From Muribaculaceae bacterium (GTDB lineage Bacteria; Bacteroidota; Bacteroidia; Bacteroidales; Muribaculaceae): 8,069 nt of DNA. The notes below the pieces were generated by a model. The model was not told where the DNA came from, did not search any database, and saw only the letters and a program-made list of their open reading frames with translations. The DNA lies in contig VSPW01000085.1 in assembly GCA_009775535.1 (NCBI GenBank), positions 1 through 8,069 of the forward strand, in the 5' to 3' direction. The position numbers and the translations under genes are program-made. Of the stretch, positions 1 through 6,132 are shown in pieces (position 1 is the first letter of the stretch; every line of letters starts with the position of its first letter).

Positions 1-2
1 GA

Positions 3-62
3 GATGTGTAAAAGAGAAAGCGGCTGACGGGGCTGGTAGCCGCCGTCCTGCTGGCGGTTTAC
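3..62 (-). pseudogene. In-frame continuation of the QGGY repeat past the stop
   Basis: Directly after TAA (63-65) the same frame reads VNRQQDGGYQPRQP (codons 60-62 down to 21-23), clearly the same repeat family as the upstream ORF (compare YQNRQGGY and AGYQPRQQRP). It then changes to LSLLHI and leaves the window. This suggests that the coding region once extended further, or still does if the stop is an artefact. The rest lies outside the window. Confidence 0.5.
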
Positions 63-611
63 TTACTGGCGCTGTTGGTAGGCGCCCTGGTTGTTATAGG
101 GACGCTGCTGATAGCCGCCCTGACGGTAGCCGCCCTGGTTGTTATAGGGGCGCTGCTGGCGGGGCTGGTAGCCAGCATTTTCCTGATGGGTATTATTCTC
201 CGCGCCTTCGGCCACCGGAGCGGCAGCACCCTCGGCGGGAGTGTTATCGTTATTGTAATGGAAATTTGGACGCGGGCGGTAACCACCCTGGTTGTTGTCG
301 TAGCGGTTGTAGCCTCCCTGGCGGTTCTGATAGCCACCCTGGCGCTGCTGATAGCCGCCTTGACGGTAGCCGCCCTGGTTATTGTCGTAACGGTTGTAGC
401 CTCCCTGACGGTTGCCGTAAGGACGCTGCTGGTAATTCCCATTATTGTATTCAGAATGTGTACGCTCAGCCGAAGCCTCCCCATGGCTGCCATTGTCGGC
501 AGCAGGTGTAGCACCTGCATTGTCCGAACGTGTGTACTCTTGCGAATCTGCGCTGGCCACGCGGTTTTCCCCTATACGTGGGCGCTTTGGTTTCTTTTCG
601 TTGGTCTCCAT
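63..611 (-). CDS. Gly/Gln/Tyr/Asn-rich low-complexity ORF; possibly the interrupted N-terminal extension of an RsuA/RluB-type pseudouridine synthase
   Basis: An ORF of 182 residues from ATG 609-611. The frame opens four codons further up at a TTG (621-623), but the ATG giving METNEKKPKRPRIGENR is preferred. The N-terminus is basic. Residues 20-58 are polar and disordered-looking. Residues 59-115 and 146-182 are QGGY, YQQR, PYNNQ and RPYNN repeats, separated by an Ala/Glu-rich spacer at about 124-144. There is no Cys or Trp, no signal peptide and no membrane helix. Such extensions, rich in positive charge and Tyr/Gly, precede the S4 and catalytic domains of large-subunit rRNA pseudouridine synthases in many Bacteroidales; this comparison is from memory. 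The catalytic part is not visible: the frame stops at TAA 63-65, yet the repeat wording continues in frame beyond it. It could be an intact low-complexity RNA-binding protein, a gene broken by a nonsense mutation, or a sequencing or assembly error. It has its own promoter. Confidence 0.65.
   Translation of the reverse strand: METNEKKPKRPRIGENRVASADSQEYTRSDNAGATPAADNGSHGEASAERTHSEYNNGNYQQRPYGNRQGGYNRYDNNQGGYRQGGYQQRQGGYQNRQGGYNRYDNNQGGYRPRPNFHYNNDNTPAEGAAAPVAEGAENNTHQENAGYQPRQQRPYNNQGGYRQGGYQQRPYNNQGAYQQRQ
102..377 (-). repeat. Dispersed QGGYRQGGYQQR repeat in the low-complexity ORF
   Basis: The 12-residue peptide QGGYRQGGYQQR is encoded at 342-377 and again at 102-137, once in each repeat block. 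Shorter QGGY and QQRPYNNQ units fill the rest. The arrangement points to slippage or recombination within the gene, which would make its length variable between strains. Confidence 0.8.
276..410 (-). repeat. Tandem 29-residue (87 bp) repeat within the low-complexity ORF
   Basis: The 16-residue peptide RQGGYNRYDNNQGGYR is encoded twice, at 363-410 and 276-323, with a period of 87 bp. The two copies differ only at some synonymous positions (for example CGT versus CGC for the first Arg). This shows an internal duplication that has begun to drift while the peptide is kept. Confidence 0.85.
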
Positions 612-785
612 GATCTTTTGCAATGTAATTTCTTTAAATCTTTAGTGCCTCTCGGCAAGTTTTTTTAACCCTTAGAATTTATAAATATCAGGTTGAAACA
701 TATTTTCCCGTAGGGCCTTCTGGCCTGTAGATAAATTTCTGTTTTTAAAACGTTCAAAAAACGAACCTTGTCTGGTCTAGGGCTA

Positions 786-817
786 CAAATTTACGATATT
801 TATTAATGTGCGGCAAC
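786..817 (-). promoter_or_regulatory. Bacteroidota-type promoter for the Q/G/Y-rich ORF
   Basis: On the minus strand 786-793 reads TAAATTTG, a full match to the Bacteroidota -7 consensus TAnnTTTG. The -33 position, 20 bp upstream, reads GTTG at 814-817 against consensus TTTG (3 of 4). Transcription would begin near 780 and give a leader of about 170 nt before the ATG at 609-611. The -33 element lies within the hairpin at 809-827. The assignment rests on consensus and spacing only. Confidence 0.55.
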
Positions 818-834
818 ATTAGCCGCATTTTTTT
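809..834 (+). terminator. Intrinsic-terminator-like hairpin with T-tract, rightward orientation
   Basis: TGCGGC (809-814) and GCCGCA (822-827) form a perfect 6 bp GC-rich stem with a 7-base loop, followed at once by seven T residues (828-834). The T-tract follows the stem only on the plus strand, where no gene is evident. Read on the minus strand the stem is followed by CATTAATAAATA, so it might still stop transcripts from the SGNH gene weakly. The structure is clear; the transcript it serves is not. Confidence 0.55.
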
Positions 835-846
835 ATAAAATTTATT

Positions 847-948
847 TTAAGAAGCCATCAAGCGCTCATTTTCCGATAGTTGCGCCTTACAGGACACCGT
901 CGAAATAGTTTCTATTGTACGCGCCAATCCCACGTATCTGCCTGCCAT
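847..948 (-). CDS. Possible small ORF, 33 residues, coupled to the SGNH gene
   Basis: Two bases after the SGNH stop (TGA 951-953) there is an ATG (946-948) opening 33 codons that end in TAA at 847-849. The product begins MAGRYVGLAR and ends NERLMAS; it is hydrophilic, with one Cys, and has no signal peptide or membrane helix. The stop-GA-ATG spacing would suit translational coupling. The ORF ends just before the AT-rich stretch and hairpin near 809-834. I do not recognise the peptide. It could be a real small protein, the decayed end of a longer gene, or chance; 33 codons is within chance length at this GC content. Confidence 0.3.
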   Translation of the reverse strand: MAGRYVGLARTIETISTVSCKAQLSENERLMAS

Positions 949-950
949 TC

Positions 951-1877
951 TCAGTCCATCGGGGCTGCCATGTTTTTGGCCTTTAGGGAGTCTATCAATA
1001 GGCGTGTGAATTTCCCGGCTCCGAGACGGTTCATGTGTGAAGGGTCTACGAAGAGTGAGTCCTGCCCTGTGAAGCTACTGTCGTTTATAAAATTCAGATA
1101 CAACAAATCCTGCTTGCTGCTATGCTCTTTCAGCAGTCTGCGGTATAATTGGGTATCTTTCACTTTATGGTAGTAGGGAGAGGTCACAAATACACATTTT
1201 ATGTTTTCCTTCTCACATAGTCCGATAAACCGTCTTAGATATTTTACCTTGACAGGGTCAACAGGCCTTGACGCATCGTCTTCATTGCTAATGAACGTGT
1301 CTGTTATCGACCCGTCGAGCGGTTTATAGCCTTTTACTACTGTCTGCCTGGGCGAAATAGCGTCGCTTATTATCTGTATGAATATGGAGTTGTATCGATA
1401 AGAGGCCAGATGCAGCTTAAAGTATTCCTTGTCGTCAATGTCATCAATGATTTCCTTCATGCCTGAGGCATTGTAGTAGGGCCGGATTTTATTCAAGGCA
1501 GCCTGTCGGTCAGCATTGTCATATAGGTCAAAGTCAGGCAGCAGGTCATAGATTACAATACGTGGCCTCTCGCCCCGGGCCAATATGTTGTTCAGGAATG
1601 CATAGGCCAAAATTATGCCGTTGCCGTCAATGCCGGCATTGTATGCGGTGATTCCAAGCTCCTCTTCAAGAATGCTTGTATCGTAGTGATGATTGGCCCT
1701 TGACGACCCGAAAACGACGATGGAGTCATTAAGGCACTTATTGATGTAATGATTATTGAATGTGTCGCCGCCCTTGGCCTTTGAGGAGAGATAATCCATA
1801 CCCAGGCCGAAAGCTGTATCCAAAAGTAATATGCCCACCAATATGCTGATGATGAAAAGTATCTGCCTCTTGTTCAT
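951..1877 (-). CDS. Membrane-anchored SGNH-hydrolase-like protein, partner of the MBOAT acyltransferase
   Basis: A 308-residue protein with one N-terminal membrane segment (about 6-26, a signal anchor) and a periplasmic domain. Residues 53-62 (IVVFGSSRAN) look like the nucleophile block of SGNH/DltD-type enzymes, with S58 or S59 as the nucleophile candidate. YNAGIDGNG 79-87 resembles the later Gly/Asn oxyanion blocks, and VDPSHMNRLGAGKF 277-290 carries the Asp-x-x-His dyad (D278, H281) expected near the C-terminus. Such proteins receive the acyl group exported by an MBOAT protein and place it on a glycan, or act as esterases. The overall sequence is divergent, so acyltransferase activity rather than a binding role is inferred from the motifs and the 4 bp spacing behind the MBOAT gene. 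ATG 1875-1877 is a natural start, giving MNKRQ ahead of the helix. The hydrolase family is likely; the exact subfamily is not established. Confidence 0.8.
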   Translation of the reverse strand: MNKRQILFIISILVGILLLDTAFGLGMDYLSSKAKGGDTFNNHYINKCLNDSIVVFGSSRANHHYDTSILEEELGITAYNAGIDGNGIILAYAFLNNILARGERPRIVIYDLLPDFDLYDNADRQAALNKIRPYYNASGMKEIIDDIDDKEYFKLHLASYRYNSIFIQIISDAISPRQTVVKGYKPLDGSITDTFISNEDDASRPVDPVKVKYLRRFIGLCEKENIKCVFVTSPYYHKVKDTQLYRRLLKEHSSKQDLLYLNFINDSSFTGQDSLFVDPSHMNRLGAGKFTRLLIDSLKAKNMAAPMD

Positions 1878-1881
1878 TGCT

Positions 1882-3330
1882 TCAGAATTTTACATATATA
1901 AATTGGCTTGAGTCTAGTACTCCCATTGTAAGAATGATGAATAGAAGCATTATAAAACTTAAAGAGCGCACAAACCGGCGTTTGTCTCTCAACAAGATTC
2001 TTGACGGATAGTATTCCTGAATTATTTCGGCTACCAATAGGAAGGCCAGCGCAAACGCAATCAAGCTCAGCTCTGTTTTGGAAAGCGACAACGCCGCTCC
2101 TGGAGCAAAGGTGATGATGCGTTTCATTAGCCCCCCCGCGTCTGACAGAGTAGGCATGCGGAATAAGATCCAGGCAAAGTCCGCAATCAGGAAAGTGAGG
2201 ATAATCCTGAAAAATGCCATTACTCTCCCGGCAGATTTCTTTCCTATGCCCAATAGCCTCTCCAGACACTGCACCAGTCCGTGGAGCAGCCCCCAGACGA
2301 TGAACGTCATATTGGCTCCATGCCAAATGCCGCTGACCATGAATGTGGCCATAATGTTGGCGTATGTGCGTGGCTTGCCTTTACGGTTACCACCAAGGGG
2401 GATGTACACATAGTCTGTCAGCCAGCGGGTGAGGGAGATGTGCCACTTTTTCCAGAATTCTGTTATGCTTTGGCTCAGGTAGGGACGCCTGAAATTGTTG
2501 ATAAGGTCAAACCCGAAAAGCCGCCCCACTCCTATCGCTATCAGGGAATAGCCTGCAAAATCGCCATATATCTGCAATGAATAGAACACTGATGCAATGA
2601 AGCATGTTACTCCGGAGAAGTTCATGTAGTCCGCATAAACCGGGTCGACGAATGTCGCCAGCCTGTCAGCCACCACGGCCTTTAAGAAATAGCCCCACAG
2701 CATAAGCCGTGCACCCTCGGTAAGGTCTGTATAAGCGATGGCCCGGCGTCCCTTTATCTGGGGGAGCAACTCATCGGCCTTACTGATTGGGCCAGACGCA
2801 ATCTGCGGGAAAAAGCCGACAAACAACATATAGTACAGGAAGTTATGCTCCGCATTGATTTTCTGTCTGTACACATCCCAAAGATAACCCACTGACTGAA
2901 ATGTGAAGAATGAGATGCCCAACGGAAGGAACAGATTGTCCAGAAATGTATTGTCAGACGCATTTGCATCTGCCGCGTTATTGAAAATATCTGTGAAGAG
3001 ACCAGTGACAAACGAGGAATATTTCAGTACAGCCAACGGAGCGATGGCAATTATGACGAACGTTGTGATCAGCATCGTCTTTTGCAACCTTTTCCTGTCC
3101 CTATGACGCTCCATCACTAATGCGAACAGATATGTAATGGCAGTTACGGCAAACAGGATCATGGCCCCAAGCGGTTGATAGAACAGGAAAAAGCCGTATG
3201 AGATGGATGTCAATAGAGCTGCAGAAACAATATTTGAGTACCTGTTATTTCTGCACAGGTATATTACCGCCACGTACAGACATAGCACCAGCGGCAATAC
3301 TATCAGGAAATCAAAAGAGTTTAATATCAT
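1882..3330 (-). CDS. MBOAT-family O-acyltransferase (AlgI/DltB-like)
   Basis: A 482-residue polytopic inner-membrane protein that starts directly with a hydrophobic helix (residues 6-26) and has roughly ten further hydrophobic segments. Family signatures are clear: FFPQIASGPISK 173-184, YGDFAGYSLIAIGVGRLFGF 255-274, FWKKWHISLTRWLTDYVYIPLGGNR 292-315, and SGIWHGAN 333-340 containing the essential histidine H337 of the family. It ends with FIYVKF, like the FIYFQF end of AlgI. Members pass acyl groups, usually acetyl, across the inner membrane to a periplasmic partner that modifies alginate, other exopolysaccharides, peptidoglycan or teichoic acid. The substrate cannot be read from sequence. The SGNH gene starts 4 bp after this stop, which fits the known MBOAT plus SGNH partner arrangement. 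The 63 bp between yifB and this ATG (3328-3330) shows no promoter I can recognise, so transcription may continue from the upstream genes. Confidence 0.94.
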   Translation of the reverse strand: MILNSFDFLIVLPLVLCLYVAVIYLCRNNRYSNIVSAALLTSISYGFFLFYQPLGAMILFAVTAITYLFALVMERHRDRKRLQKTMLITTFVIIAIAPLAVLKYSSFVTGLFTDIFNNAADANASDNTFLDNLFLPLGISFFTFQSVGYLWDVYRQKINAEHNFLYYMLFVGFFPQIASGPISKADELLPQIKGRRAIAYTDLTEGARLMLWGYFLKAVVADRLATFVDPVYADYMNFSGVTCFIASVFYSLQIYGDFAGYSLIAIGVGRLFGFDLINNFRRPYLSQSITEFWKKWHISLTRWLTDYVYIPLGGNRKGKPRTYANIMATFMVSGIWHGANMTFIVWGLLHGLVQCLERLLGIGKKSAGRVMAFFRIILTFLIADFAWILFRMPTLSDAGGLMKRIITFAPGAALSLSKTELSLIAFALAFLLVAEIIQEYYPSRILLRDKRRFVRSLSFIMLLFIILTMGVLDSSQFIYVKF

Positions 3331-3393
3331 TTAACACGTTGTAGCTTTTTGTCAATGGGTTGTTTGCATTAGCGACTGTTTGCGTCCAAGGCT

Positions 3394-5040
3394 TTACTGT
3401 AATGGTAGTTTCTGGGGAGCGGTAAAGTTGCCCCAGGAGGCTCGGTCGAGGTTGCGGTAGCTTACGGCTTCGGCGATATGATGACTGAGGACCGGTGTGT
3501 TTACCGCCGCTTGCAAAGCCTCTTTACCGTCAACTGTATCTATTTGCCCGCACGCCACAGAGGCAGGCAAATTGGCAGCCGCTTCAAGGTCGGCTATCGT
3601 GCGTGCCACTTTCAGGATGCGGTCGTAGGCGCGTGCGCTCATGTCGAACCGCGTCATGGCGTTATGAAGCAGGTCGGATGATTCTTTGCCTAGGGCACAG
3701 TGCAGGCGCATCAGGCGCGGTGTCATCTGTGCGTTGCAGTGGACTTCGGGTTCGTCTCCGAAACGTGAGGCCTGTACGGCGCGGGCTGCGGCAACCCTGG
3801 CCCGTATGGAAGAAGAAGGCTCTCCGGCATGCATAGAGGTCAGTTCTTCAAACGGCACCGGCATTATCTCTACCTGTATGTCGATACGGTCGAGCAACGG
3901 GCCGGATATACGGTTGAGGTAACGGGACACTGCCCCGGGCATGCATGTGCATGGCTTGGACGGATGGTTATAGAACCCGCACGGGCAGGGGTTCATCGAT
4001 GCCACAAGCATGAAACCTGCCGGGTAGTCGACCGTGTACTTTGCCCTTGATACGGTGATATGCCGGTCTTCAAGCGGCTGTCGCAGCACTTCAAGGACGC
4101 TCCGCTGAAATTCGGGGAACTCATCAAGGAACAGTATGCCATTGTGGGCAAGAGATATTTCACCGGGCATAGGGGTAGAACCTCCGCCCACCAGCGCCAC
4201 CGGCGAGATGGTGTGGTGCGGGGAACGGAATGGGCGGGACGTCATCAGCATTGAGCCGCGGCGCAGCTTTCCGGCCACGGAGTGTATTTTTGTCGATTCC
4301 AGTGCCTCATGCAAAGTGAGCGGCGGCATAATGGACGGAAGGCGTTTGGCCATCATTGATTTCCCAGAACCGGGCGCCCCTACGAGCAGGATGTTGTGGC
4401 CGCCCGCACATGCGACCTCAAAGGCCCGTTTGACGTTCTCCTGGCCTTTGACATCGGCAAAGTCCAGTTCAAATGTCCCAGCCCCCATGGCAAATTCACG
4501 GCGGGTGTCGACTATAGTCGGGCACAAATCAGAATTGCCGCTTACCAGTGAGGCCACCTGTGACAGATTGTCCACACCGTACACGTCAAGACTGTCCACA
4601 ACGGCGGCCTCACTGGCATTGGCCATAGGTACAATCATGGACTTCAGCCCCATCTTCCTTGCAAGAATCGCCATAGGGAGCGCCCCTTTTATGGGCAAGA
4701 CCGAACCATCTAGAGAGAGTTCACCCATTATCATGCAGCCTGACAGCCCGGCGGAAGGCAGGATGCCGTCACCGGCAAGAATCCCGACCGCTATAGGGAG
4801 GTCGTAGGCCGATCCTTCTTTCCTGACATCGGCCGGTGAAAGGTTGATGACTATGTTGCGGCGCGGATATTCCATCCCGCTCTGCATTATGGCAGACTGC
4901 ACCCGCTGGTAGCTTTCCTTGACGGCTGTGTCGGGAAGCCCGACCATACTGAAAAGCGAACCGTTCTTTACCAGCACCTCTATTGTTACTGGAATGGCAT
5001 CAATGCCTTGCACGGCGGCACCGTAGGTCTTTACTAGCAT
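3394..5040 (-). CDS. YifB/ComM-family Mg-chelatase-like AAA+ ATPase
   Basis: A 548-residue cytoplasmic ATPase. Residues 1-170 form the Lon-like S5-fold ChlI domain (YGAAVQGIDA, SPADVRKEGSAYDLPIA, GELSLDGSVLPIKG). The AAA+ core follows: Walker A GAPGSGKS 221-228, Walker B ILFLDE 302-307, arginine-finger candidate R385 in LLDRIDI, and a four-cysteine knuckle C352, C354, C364, C366 within NPCPCG...PCTC. The C-terminal Mg_chelatase_C helical domain includes LSAR-type wording (MSARAYDRILKVARTIADLE). The homologue ComM in Haemophilus and Vibrio is a hexameric helicase that promotes branch migration when transformed DNA is integrated; a role in recombination is therefore likely but inferred here. 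Relatives are usually about 505-515 residues; the excess is explained by an insertion at residues 487-520. Start ATG 5038-5040 matches the conserved MLVKTY opening. It lies 43 bp after the lipoprotein gene and probably shares its transcript. Confidence 0.95.
   Translation of the reverse strand: MLVKTYGAAVQGIDAIPVTIEVLVKNGSLFSMVGLPDTAVKESYQRVQSAIMQSGMEYPRRNIVINLSPADVRKEGSAYDLPIAVGILAGDGILPSAGLSGCMIMGELSLDGSVLPIKGALPMAILARKMGLKSMIVPMANASEAAVVDSLDVYGVDNLSQVASLVSGNSDLCPTIVDTRREFAMGAGTFELDFADVKGQENVKRAFEVACAGGHNILLVGAPGSGKSMMAKRLPSIMPPLTLHEALESTKIHSVAGKLRRGSMLMTSRPFRSPHHTISPVALVGGGSTPMPGEISLAHNGILFLDEFPEFQRSVLEVLRQPLEDRHITVSRAKYTVDYPAGFMLVASMNPCPCGFYNHPSKPCTCMPGAVSRYLNRISGPLLDRIDIQVEIMPVPFEELTSMHAGEPSSSIRARVAAARAVQASRFGDEPEVHCNAQMTPRLMRLHCALGKESSDLLHNAMTRFDMSARAYDRILKVARTIADLEAAANLPASVACGQIDTVDGKEALQAAVNTPVLSHHIAEAVSYRNLDRASWGNFTAPQKLPLQ
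3481..3582 (-). other. Insertion in the C-terminal domain of the YifB-like ATPase
   Basis: Residues 487-520 lie between TIADLE and HIAEAVSYRNLDR. In relatives I recall, these two conserved blocks are joined by about eight residues (for example a short SEDIQ-type linker). Here 34 residues intervene, Ala-rich at the start, with C497 and a DTVDGKEALQAAV helix-like stretch. The frame is open on both sides and the conserved flanks are intact, so this is an in-frame extension, not a frameshift. Confidence 0.65.
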
Positions 5041-5083
5041 ATGAAGTGGTCTGGATTTAAGGTGTTGAAATAAGAAGGCGGAA

Positions 5084-6115
5084 TCATTTCAGGATGCTGT
5101 CGACGGTAGCGCATGCATCCGATACCGATGTGCCGCGGTACAATTGGACACCGGCAGAATCGGCCACTATGAAATATGGCAATGACGGTATGGCAAGGCT
5201 GTCGATGCCAGGGGTCATTATGCTGCCAGGGCAGAATCCCTGTGTCCATAAGGCCGAATCGGGACGTACGGCCTGACGCCATGCAAAGGTGTCGGCGGCA
5301 TCGAAACCGATGTCAAGGACATGCAGCCGGCGTTTGCCGTAGCGACGGTGCGCCGACTTAAGCGCGTCCACTATGGAATCGGGCCGCGGCTTTCCGGAAG
5401 CCGATGTGAAAGACAGGAGGGTCAGTGGGTGTACGGACGGTTCAAAGGTAGAATTGCCGCTACGGCGCGCATAGTAGCGGAACGGACGCATACGTCCGTC
5501 TCCACCACACACTGCCATAGAGGCAAGCATGGATGCATAGCCTTCAACTACAGAGACCGGCTTCGCTGACGGATCGATGGATTCGAGCAGGCGCTGTGCG
5601 GCGGCCGGATCGGAAGCGGCATCATAGGTGGTGACAACAAGCACAGCCGACAGGACATTCTTTGGATTGGCCTTGACATAGCTTTCAACCGCCTTGTTGA
5701 GAAGGCGGCTGTCGCGTTCCTTATAGGCTTCTTCATTGTCGCGGATAAACTTGGCCCATGCCTCACTTACAGGATTGCCGCTAATTGAAATCTTCCATGG
5801 CTGGCTGCGGTTAATGTCGCACTGTATCTCATCGCCATTGGATGCATATATCTGTCCTATCAGACGCCCGTCATTGGCAAGTATGTCGATTATGGCCGGC
5901 GATGGGGCATCGCCTTCTATCATGAACTTGCCATCCCGCGCGCCTGCGTTTATGGTCTGTACCGCATTGCGGCCGTAATACACGATACGGAGACTCTGTG
6001 TCTCGTCGCCAGCCATATGGCCGGAAACCGTGAATACGTCACTGTCGCCGCACGAGGAAGCCGAAATGGCCAGCATGACAGCCATTATATTTAAAATCCG
6101 TTTAACACTAAACAT
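5084..6115 (-). CDS. DUF4369-like lipoprotein with a cysteine-less thioredoxin-like C-terminal domain
   Basis: A 343-residue protein with a lipoprotein signal: basic MFSVKR, a hydrophobic stretch at about 7-18, then a lipobox-like ASSC with the predicted lipidated Cys at 22. Mature protein probably sits in the periplasm or outer membrane. Residues about 27-112 read like the DUF4369 beta-rich domain that precedes TlpA-like thioredoxins in Bacteroidota (VSGHMAG, YGRNAVQTINAGARDGKFMIEG). Residues 118-225 look helical. Residues about 228-343 resemble the thioredoxin fold: LTLLSF strand, a helix, HVLDIGFD strand, and IPSLPYFIVADSAGVQLYRG with the likely cis-proline P313. Where an active TlpA has WCxxC, this protein has SFTSASGKPRP, so it cannot do ordinary dithiol exchange. 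Its function is not known to me; a binding or structural role is inferred. The ATG at 6113-6115 lies 17 bp after the uvrC stop and gives a good signal peptide. Confidence 0.82.
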   Translation of the reverse strand: MFSVKRILNIMAVMLAISASSCGDSDVFTVSGHMAGDETQSLRIVYYGRNAVQTINAGARDGKFMIEGDAPSPAIIDILANDGRLIGQIYASNGDEIQCDINRSQPWKISISGNPVSEAWAKFIRDNEEAYKERDSRLLNKAVESYVKANPKNVLSAVLVVTTYDAASDPAAAQRLLESIDPSAKPVSVVEGYASMLASMAVCGGDGRMRPFRYYARRSGNSTFEPSVHPLTLLSFTSASGKPRPDSIVDALKSAHRRYGKRRLHVLDIGFDAADTFAWRQAVRPDSALWTQGFCPGSIMTPGIDSLAIPSLPYFIVADSAGVQLYRGTSVSDACATVDSILK

Positions 6116-6132
6116 AATATTTTGATTTTCAA

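Larger units (their letters stand above)
612..846. other. Intergenic region holding a leftward promoter, a rightward terminator-like hairpin and a long leader
   Basis: This is the only long gap in the window (339 bp if the small ORF is not real). It is AT-rich compared with the flanking genes. It contains the promoter and hairpin described separately. The stretch that would be the leader of the leftward transcript holds three short inverted repeats: GTTC/GAAC around 752-766, GGCC/GGCC around 714-725 with an AGAA loop, and TGCC/GGCA around 646-657 with a GAGA loop on the minus strand. I see no tRNA, rRNA or known riboswitch in it. Confidence 0.6.

Noticed and set aside
63..437. Regular repeats that might be a CRISPR array
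   Set aside because: The repeats are imperfect, in one reading frame, and vary at silent positions; there are no unique spacers of constant length.
612..623. Longer start for the low-complexity ORF at a TTG (621-623)
   Set aside because: An ATG four codons downstream gives a more typical N-terminus (METNEKKPKRPRIG).
75..668. Open frame of 197 codons on the plus strand encoding a very hydrophobic Val/Ala/Leu protein
   Set aside because: It is antisense to the QGGY repeats: the complements of Gln, Gly and Tyr codons give Leu, Val, Ala and Ile codons in a regular pattern. It also runs against the leftward promoter.
1874..2326. Minus-strand frame of 150 codons overlapping the MBOAT gene
   Set aside because: It lies wholly inside the MBOAT coding region in another frame, and its residues resemble no family.
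3331..3393. Possible promoter or terminator between yifB and the MBOAT gene
   Set aside because: No TAnnTTTG box and no convincing hairpin with T-tract on the minus strand; only a short repeated GCAAACA is seen.
4136..4807. Plus-strand frame of 223 codons
   Set aside because: It is antisense to the well-supported YifB-like gene and has no recognisable domain.
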